Of a stretch of DNA of 64,000 nt, positions 35,082-43,200 are shown piece by piece. The stretch lies in NCBI GenBank assembly GCA_031308135.1, contig JAHLJT010000631.1, forward strand, positions 33,837,522-33,901,521, written 5' to 3'. Every line of letters begins with the position of its first letter. Position 1 is the stretch's first letter. Both the position numbers and the translations under genes were made by a program. Under the pieces are notes generated by a model. It saw only the letters and a program-made list of their open reading frames with translations, did no database searches and had not been told where the DNA came from. The DNA is from Acheta domesticus (taxonomy: Eukaryota > Arthropoda > Insecta > Orthoptera > Gryllidae).

Positions 35082-35966
35082 ATGCAAGACACCCAGAATG
35101 ACAGAGACACTGAACTTTTGATGCTACTTAATATGAAATTTGAGACACAAAAAACGTTAAAGAAATCGTGGAGAGACAAACCACTCCACAGACAATATTT
35201 GAAACGAATGGACAAGGTGGAGATCAATAAAGATCAATCATTTATGTGGCTTAAAAGGGGAAGAATGAAGCCAGAATCGGAAGCACTTGTAATAGCTGCC
35301 CAAGATCAGGCCTTGAGAACACGACATCATGATAAAGCGGTTCTCAAAATTTCCCAAGATGATAAATGCCGCAGTTGTCAGGAACACGTAGAAACCATTG
35401 ATCATATTGTCTCAGCTTGTCCACTCCTAGCGAAGACCGAATACTTGAAAAGACACGACAGGGTGTGTAGCTACCTCCACTGGCAGATCTGTACCGCCCT
35501 CGAAGTTCCGAACACATGCCCCAAGTGGTACGAACACTCACCGAAACCGGTGACGTCTGTTGGATTGTGTACGATATTGTACGACCAACAAATTCAAACT
35601 GATCGCACGATAGCGGCAAACAAACCGGATATAGTCATCCGGGATTTGGAGAACAAATCGTGTTTACTTGTGGATGTTGCTGTACCTTGCGATCAAAACG
35701 TCGTTACCAAGGAGGCAGAGTAACGTCTTAAATACAAGAGTTTGGAAATCGAGATCAGCCGAATGTGGGGCGTAAAAGCACAGGTGGTCCCGATAGTTAT
35801 CGGAGCTCTGGGATTGTTTCCACAAAATTTGTGTAAGAACTTGTCTAAACTCCCTGATAATTCAAAAGACTGGGAAGTGCAAGAAATCGCTTTATTTGGA
35901 ACAGCCCATATTTTGCACAAAGTATTGTGGAGGCACCGACAGTCCCTAGATCTACTCCTTAGGTAG
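35082..35966 (+). pseudogene. C-terminal knuckle and restriction-like endonuclease of the LINE
   Basis: The frame 35082-35723 carries C-x2-C-x7-H-x4-C (CRSC to SAC, 35367-35420), then the endonuclease signature: P-D at 35625-35630, 14 residues, then D within LLVDVAVP (35673-35675). This is the PD-x(12-14)-D arrangement used by R2/R4-type LINEs to nick their target. A stop at 35721-35723 is followed, in another frame, by a conserved tail (35742-35966) with PIVIGALGLFPQ and FGTAHILHKVL. All active-site residues are visible, but the ORF as a whole is broken. Confidence 0.8.
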
Positions 35967-36033
35967 CTGGTTGCATCCTGGAGTAGATTTTATATTCAAC
36001 CGACACATGACATCTTAAGTCGTGATTTAGAGG

Positions 36034-36041
36034 AATAATAA

Positions 36042-36099
<58 letters not shown>
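36034..36099. repeat. (AAT)n microsatellite at LINE 3' end
   Basis: About 20 AAT units immediately after the LINE 3' UTR. It may be the LINE tail, the target microsatellite, or both. Confidence 0.95.
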
Positions 36100-36100
<1 letters not shown>

Positions 36101-36113
36101 GTGACTTTATTTA
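36100..36113. repeat. 5' target-site duplication of SINE 1
   Basis: AGTGACTTTATTTA, repeated perfectly at 36450-36463. Confidence 0.9.
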
Positions 36114-36449
36114 GCCGATCTGGATAGTCGAGAACGCTAAGGCAGTAGTGCCGTGGGGATTCGGATGGAAGGAGCGCGGGTTCGAGTCGCACCTCTTGCA
36201 TGGGTGTGTTTGTGTATATCTGTATGTTTGTGTCGTCCATTCATCCTTCATTATCATCATCCCATGTCCCATACCCCCAGGAGGGGCAACCCTGGGGGAT
36301 AAAAATTGAATTCAGCACAATGCCCCCAAAAAGGAGACACGTATAAACTTCCCACGGGAAAACGAGGCACGTGTGACTGAGCCTCGGTGAGTGCAAGTGG
36401 TCCCAGGCGGCCAATTCGCGAACAAACAAAGAAACGAAACAAAACAAGA
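36114..36449 (+). mobile_element. tRNA-derived SINE, copy 1 (336 bp, intact TSDs)
   Basis: The element is bounded by perfect 14-bp direct repeats (36100-36113 and 36450-36463), the signature of target-primed insertion. The head is tRNA-like with a pol III B box GGTTCGAGTCG (36179-36189). It continues into a CATGGGTGTGTTTGTGTA body, a TTCATTATCATCATCC phrase and an AACCCTGGGGG region shared with the SINE at 47570-47852. The 3' end is A-rich (ACAAACAAAGAAACG type, ending near 36449). The perfect duplication implies a fairly recent insertion, after the (AAT)n-tailed LINE next to it. Confidence 0.85.
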
Positions 36450-36463
36450 AGTGACTTTATTTA
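36450..36463. repeat. 3' target-site duplication of SINE 1
   Basis: AGTGACTTTATTTA, identical to 36100-36113. Confidence 0.9.
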
Positions 36464-37080
36464 CGTGGCGAGACTAGCCATCAGGCCCGCTCCTCCGCCT
36501 AACCACGTAATTCATACATTTATAGATAAAAATTGAATAGTAAAGCGTTATTCAAAGATGCATTTAGTAAATGAAGTAATATTCAACTTAGAGATGTCTT
36601 CCCATGCCGGCGCCTTTGGCAAGAGAGTGACGCACCTTCCTCGGACTCCACGCCCTCGCAATGTCCCAATTCTCATTTGCATTCACGCCTGCCAAACATG
36701 CCAACTATCGTTTTCCATGGTAATAATCTAAATGTAATCCAAGTTTTCAATTTTGTTGTTTATTTGCGAGTTTTTTGTTGCTGTAAATAACATACTTTAA
36801 CAACGCAAAAATAATGTAACTCTATTTTTTTTTTTTAAATTAGAAACGATACATTCTTAGAAATGTTTTGGAGGATATTCCGTTTCCTTCTTCATTCAAA
36901 CGTAAAAGAAAATAATATTGTCATTGAGCCAGATACATCATTTGAGACAAATGCGTTCTGTTCTTAAGAATAAGGATGGATCCTTCTATCCAAAGCGCCT
37001 TTTCTATTGAATAGTTTCTTAGAGTATGATGTGGAACCGTGTTACAAATCAATGAAATAATGGACTTTATTAATCCCCAG
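36464..37080. other. Probable intron of the Tat-SF1-like gene (5' part unseen)
   Basis: No coding sequence was recognised. The AG at 37079-37080 is the acceptor for the first visible exon. The intron donor and earlier exons were not found. Confidence 0.5.
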
Positions 37081-37250
37081 GTTGAATCCGTTGAGCTAGC
37101 ATTGAAACTTCTGGACGGCAGTGATCTTCGAGGCAAAAAATTGAAAGTGGAACGCGCCAAGTTTCAAATGAAAGGTGAATTCAATCCAAACCTGAAGCCA
37201 AGAAAACGCCGAAAGAAAGATAAGGAAAAATTGAAGAAAATTCAAGAAAA
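37081..37250 (+). CDS. HTATSF1: Tat-SF1-like exon a: end of RRM1 and basic linker
   Basis: Encodes VESVELALKLLDGSDLRG, the last helix/strand of RRM1, then a K/R-rich linker (KPRKRRKKDKEK). The acceptor is CCCCAG at 37075-37080, with a weak polypyrimidine tract. The donor is AAAA|GTAAGT at 37251. The length of 170 nt leaves two bases that complete a Lys codon with the next exon. An upstream in-frame ATG at 37039 exists, but it would add residues unlike the family, so splicing is preferred. Confidence 0.85.
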
Positions 37251-40200
37251 GTAAGTGAGCATGTTAGTTCATTTGGTTTGATGGCCATGTGACTAGAATA
37301 GTATAAATAAAAGCTATCTATTATCTTTACCAATATATTTATTCATATTTTCAGTAAGAGCAGCTTTTGATGATTTAGTATCATCATCCGATCTGGTACA
37401 AATTATTAAAATAAAACGTCGAGTATTCAGTGACATTTTGTACCAAAGGAGCACCATTTTTTCTTGACTCGCATTACTCGTACATTGGTGCGGAGTATAA
37501 ATGATATAACGTCAAAAAAAAGTAAACTCTCTGTGACATGTAGGGGAGAAGTACAATCTGTGAACGTTTCCTCTAGCTTCGGAAACCCTACCGCCGCTTT
37601 TTTTCCGATAATGAATTGAATATTGTATAAAAGTAGCGTTCTTTCCAAAATTTGCGAGTAAGTAATATTCGCTTCTGACTAATAGTAACTATTTGCATGG
37701 GCTAAAAAGTTAAACCTTTACCGTGCCACGTGTGAAGAAATCGCCTTACTACTGTAAGAACACTCAAGAAGATTATTTTATGCCACTCTGACGAAAACGG
37801 GCATAGCTACATTAAATTAAAGCTTACAAGTAAAAAGATGAATAAAACATTTTATGGAATAATTTTCTTCGGCGTTTAATATACAATATTTGTCTAATTG
37901 TTTTGATTCTCTTTATTAACGATAATTTAAAAATAATAATTTTTACGAATGTTTTAGGTTGTTAGATTGGCGTCCAGATAAGCTTCGTGGCGAGCGTTCA
38001 AAACATGAACGTGTCGTAATAGTAAAAAATCTCTTTGACCCAGCTATTTTTGAGAAGGAAGTAGCGCTTATCCTGGAATATCAGCAAGACCTGCGAGAAG
38101 AATGTTCGAAGTGCGGTGATGTGAAGAAGGTTGTTATTTATGATGTAGGTATCTGCATAAGAAAATCAGTAAGTTGACATTGGCTTAAAGAACACATGCA
38201 TTTCTGTAAACACGGAAATGAGGATTTGATTTCCACGTGTAAAATAGAAAAAATGTTTACTGTTTCATCTGAATATTTCATGTAAAAAAAACCCTTTATA
38301 CTGAATTACTAACTTGTAGTGTGACTTTTTATTTTCTCGTAACCCGAAGGCAATATTACAATTATGAATAGGAGGAATGCAAGTATTTATTGCATTCAAA
38401 ATTGTGGCTTGCAAATTATCTTGTAATTTCGTGCTTTTACAGTAGTAATATTGTGAAGCCTTCTTGAATAATTTTGTCTGTAGATTTTAATGCAAGTGGT
38501 ATTGTAAATGATAAGCTAATACGCTGTGATTGTAATTTCAGAGGAATCCAGAGGGAGTGGCGCAGATTACTTTTCGTGAGCCAGAGGAGGCTGATGAATG
38601 TATAAAACTCCTAAACGGCCGTTGGTTTGGTCAACGAAAAATTTCTGCTGAAACATGGGATGGAAAAACTAAATATAAGTGAGTAGGAGTGTGCTACATT
38701 CAGCTGAAAAACAAGAAGAAAGTCATTTATCCTCTTGCCAGAAGAGAGCTTCTCGACCTTGGATTGCAGTAGCTCTGCCTCACACTTTGGTTGTCCCAAA
38801 TTACTCTCCTTTTCTAACAGCGCTGTTGTTTCAATTTCAGAAAGAAAGTTTAAAATCGGAATTTTATGGCATCTGTTTTTATGGTAGAGTAGGGAGAAAA
38901 TGACACTATAACCTATTTTACAAATTTTCAAACAAAATATAGCAAATAAATTCAAATTCTTCGTTATTATTAATAAGATCGTTGATGAGATAGATACCTT
39001 CTGATAATAAATAAATAAATAAAAGTTTTTTTCCGGTATCAAATATATTTTCAAACTTAAGATCTTTTCGATCGCGCAGCTGTCATTGTAAGAGCTACCT
39101 TGCTGCGTATGGCGGAAAACGAAGCTCGAGAAGAAGGAAGAACTTCGTTTTCCGCCAGACGCTGCAAGAGAACTCTGGTGATCGCTACGCGATCGAAATA
39201 TCAAAAGGTTTAGTATATATTTGATACCGGACAACACCTTTTATTTATTATTTATTTATTTATTTATTGGTTTTTAATTTATCCTTGGGTCATAAACAAT
39301 AAAACAGCCAAAAACAACTTTCAAAATCGAAAATTGTCTGTTTACCTTTTTAAAGTGTCGATTATATGTAGATGTCTATCACCAAAAAGAAGTAAAAAAA
39401 ACAAATTACATTTTTTATAAAATCGAAGAATTGGCAGGTCTGGACTGATAATTGTTCAAGTACTTCACACTTATGAATCTCAAGCACTTTGATTCAGTAA
39501 AAATAAGCCAGATGGTAGACATAGTGCAGTAGTTGGAGTGTCATAAGGGGGACCACCTTGCAGAAGGTGAGGTTGAAGATTTTTTAATTTTATTTGGTAG
39601 TAGAGACCATCAGTTCATTACATATCACAAATACAGAGAATTTTAAATAGCCTCGCTGCCCCCTGTAACACACACTTGAACCCCTCCTAAATAATTACCT
39701 AACGTGTGCCTAACACCGTCCCGTACCATTTACAGTAAAAAATATAAAGCAGTGACGAGTTGTATTAATTTTGTATTATATCATATAATAAAATTTATGA
39801 TAATTAATGTCAGTCGTAGTTGGCAATGCGGATTGCACCTAACAATAAGATTAGGGACAATTTTTGAAAGAAGGGCACGTAGGTGAGGACATTTCTGACA
39901 AGCCCTGTAGGTGCCACCTTGTCAGGGATAACACAGAGGTCAGAGCGCCAATTTAATTGAATTCGAGAATATACTATAGATTTGTTTTGAATATTTTCTT
40001 CGTAATCTAACAGATACAATCAGTATACCATTCTTGAAAAAAATATTTCCATTTAGTGTGACAATTTATACATAACTTTATAATATATTTAATTTTTTAA
40101 ATGCATTTGTTAATATTTTAATAATTTATTATAATACTGAATCAAGGGAATTATTTCAGCAAAGATTGAAAAATTTTAAAAATAAACATAAACGTAACGT

Positions 40201-43200
40201 AAGACTAAAGTAGACCACCCCCTTCTCCCCCAACCCTTCTGTCCCTTGGTTTGTGATGTTGCTCCCATTGTGATGTTGCTTCAAACCCCCTTTAGCGTAA
40301 TTTATTTCTCACAATTGGATTAGCTTTAACATAATTTATGGATGACCCCTTAGTAAGAATAACTTTGTTTTCCACCTCAAAATACCTCAGTAAAAGTTTT
40401 CGTAGATCAAAAAACATGAAATTCTCAGGCATTTTTTGTGTAGTAACTTTTTCATGATAGATCTTATTGCAAAAACGGTTATGTACAATTTTAAAGATCA
40501 TAAAAATCTCTCTAAATTTGTGTAATATAATACTTTTGTTTTATCAAAAATGGTAAGAGAGCTACATGGTTTCAAAATATAACTTTTTTTTTCTTCTGAA
40601 GTTGCCCCAAATTGCTAATGATCTTTCTATTGTAGTATCTTTTTAGTTTCTAAGGTCATTATAAATAAAAACTATTAATACTAATTATTTTAATATTTAC
40701 TGTGTTTAAACTTGTGTTTGAAAGTTTAGTAAGAGTGGCATTAGCCCAGTAAGTACTGTCATGTAACAAGCTTTACTTCAAACATTCCTATAGAAAAAAC
40801 TGAAGTTGTAATTATTATTATGATTATTAGTGTTAGTATTAATTTTATTAGTATTAGTATTAATACTACTTAAGTAATGATCACATGCAACATGGCTCTC
40901 TCTCTCTCCTCCTAGAGCGAAAAAACGTATTTAATGGTAAATATACTACTCTATTTATTTTTATGAAAAATTATTGAGATTATTATTTACAACAGATTTT
41001 GAAATCATAAATCTCAGCCACAACATGTCTCCCTTACATTGCTCCTTTATATATAAAACTTGCCATACAAATTATATTTATCCAAAATTGGTTTCTGCAT
41101 CAGTTCAAACAGAAAGTGAGCAACCACAGCCAGAAAGCATATCAACAGCACTTAGATCAGGTACTTTAATTTCAAAACCCATTGTTTCTTATGTGGGGAG
41201 GAGAATACGACAGAATTTATGGAATCAATTATCAAGTCTTTTTTTCTCTTCCCTTGTGACAAGGGTTAACACAGATAAGAAGTTTGGATCAAAGCTCTTT
41301 ATTGATTGTGGTTTGAAATCACTTCATTGTAATGTGAAACGTACTTACATTAAATATCTTGATCTTTTAAATAAAGATCCAGAATTAAATAATGAAGCTT
41401 GCTAACAGATCATGTTTGACAATGCAGATTATAATGTGAACATATTGGATGGTCTTTGTTCTTTCCATGCCGTGGGAGGAACAATGACAATAATTCCCTG
41501 AACTGCAATCAAGCTTGTTCTGTGACCAAAAACTTGTTAGCAATGTATGTTATTTGCTGAACCTATTCATAATGATGGTTTTCAATTGCATTGATTTTTT
41601 ATGGTTTCAAGGAAAGCTTGCTTTTGATGTAAATAATCGTGTTAGTTGGCAGTACACACAGGCCGAAATGTCACTCTTACCAGAACTTTCAAATATGAGA
41701 TTAACCTTAGTAAGAGTTAAAAACATTTTTTAATCACTTTTTATTTATAATGACCTTAAGAACTCAAAAATACCACATTAGAGAGACCTTCCATAATTTA
41801 GGGCAATTAATTGATAAAACAGATTTGTAGAGAATTTTATCACCTTAAAAATTGTTTATGAGTATTGGGTGGAACAGTTTCCTGATAATACCGATGTAAA
41901 TAAAGTTTTAAAAAATAGAAGCCAAAATTGCTGCGATGAATATTTACAACATTTACCTACACAAAACAATTAAATTTGAAGATTTCTTGTAAAACATCAA
42001 TCACAAATTAAACCTTCACTGGAACAGCCTTTGGTGAACAAATGAATCTTGTAACATCCATCAAAGGGCACATTTTCTCATCTGATATCAATAAGAAAAT
42101 TGGTCACAGGAAGCAAACAGTCCTTTCAAGATTAAGATCTGGACATTCCAACTTAAGCCATCTACATCTACTGCAAAAATTATCTCCCTTGATATGCTAA
42201 CTGTGATTTAATGCCATTTAAAGTGTATTGTAAACTTAAATTGTAATATTGTTTTTGCCAAAAATAATTTCTGTATTCACACCTAGTGTATTACAATATT
42301 TCTAAAAGTTGCTAATAACCAAGCTGTTGATGCGACTGTAAATAAATTTAATTAAAAATAAATAAAAGTTAAAAGAAAAAAGAAATCTAAATTCATAAAA
42401 TGTTATCATAAAGTACTGTAATATGCTTATTGTCATATTCTGTGTATTATTTTTTCACTGCGGTTTATTGACTTTTTATTTATTTATTTATTTATTTTAT
42501 TTATTTACGTCAAAAAACAGTTAAAAACTGCGTATGACGAGCTATGGGGAGAAGTGAATTTTGTGCACGTTTTCATAATTCTGTGGTCTCTATCCTAAAC
42601 CATATTTTAGTCGAATTTTGAATACAGAAAAGAGAGGTTTTTTTCGAGTTTTGTTGACAAAATATTCACTCCTATATAATAAAATATATTTTCCTATATA
42701 GCCTATATATATAAATTCCTGCCCTGAACCTCATGTTCTTCATGAAAGAATAATACTTTTTGCCGCGATAATATGAAAAACGATAATTTGAATAACTATA
42801 TTTCCCACTGAAATTCAGAAGACGTGCACAAAGAATGAAGTTACATTTATGTCCAGAAGCAAAACAAGGGACCATCTCAGCATTTGCTCAAGGATCAGGG
42901 AAACTGGACGAAAAACCTGATCGAGATGGGGGCCATCAACCCAGAAACTGTGGTACAATACTTGTTACAGGTTCTTTAGAATTATACAGTCCAAATGATA
43001 AATAATTACATTAACTATCATTGTTAAAATTAATTCTACTTTCCTTTTTGATGCTCGGTATAGTCTCGAATTGTATAGAAACAGTTATGCAGCAGAAAAG
43101 ATTGTACTTGGGACTTAAACTTTTCTATTGAATTTAATCGTTTAATGTCTTCTGGCAAAGTGTTGTAGAGTAATGTACATGAATTGTATGTGAATTTTTT

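Larger units (their letters stand above)
32269..36033 (+). mobile_element. R4/Dong-type LINE with restriction-like endonuclease, near full length, inactive
   Basis: About 3.76 kb between two TAA microsatellites. The order of parts fits a single-ORF RLE-type LINE: N-terminal region (32545-33412), reverse transcriptase (33458-34470), thumb/linker (34470-35360), CCHC knuckle (35367-35420) and restriction-like endonuclease (35600-35960). Dong/R4 elements are known to use such an endonuclease, and Dong-type elements are reported in TAA repeats, matching the context here. The frame is cut by several stops and shifts (for example about 32637, 32914, 33410, 34211, 34813 and 35724). It is therefore a dead copy. 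The 5' end is taken where the microsatellite stops. Confidence 0.8.

Noticed and set aside
23640..36099. CRISPR-like array from AAT and other repeats
   Set aside because: Plain microsatellites with no spacer structure in a eukaryotic setting.
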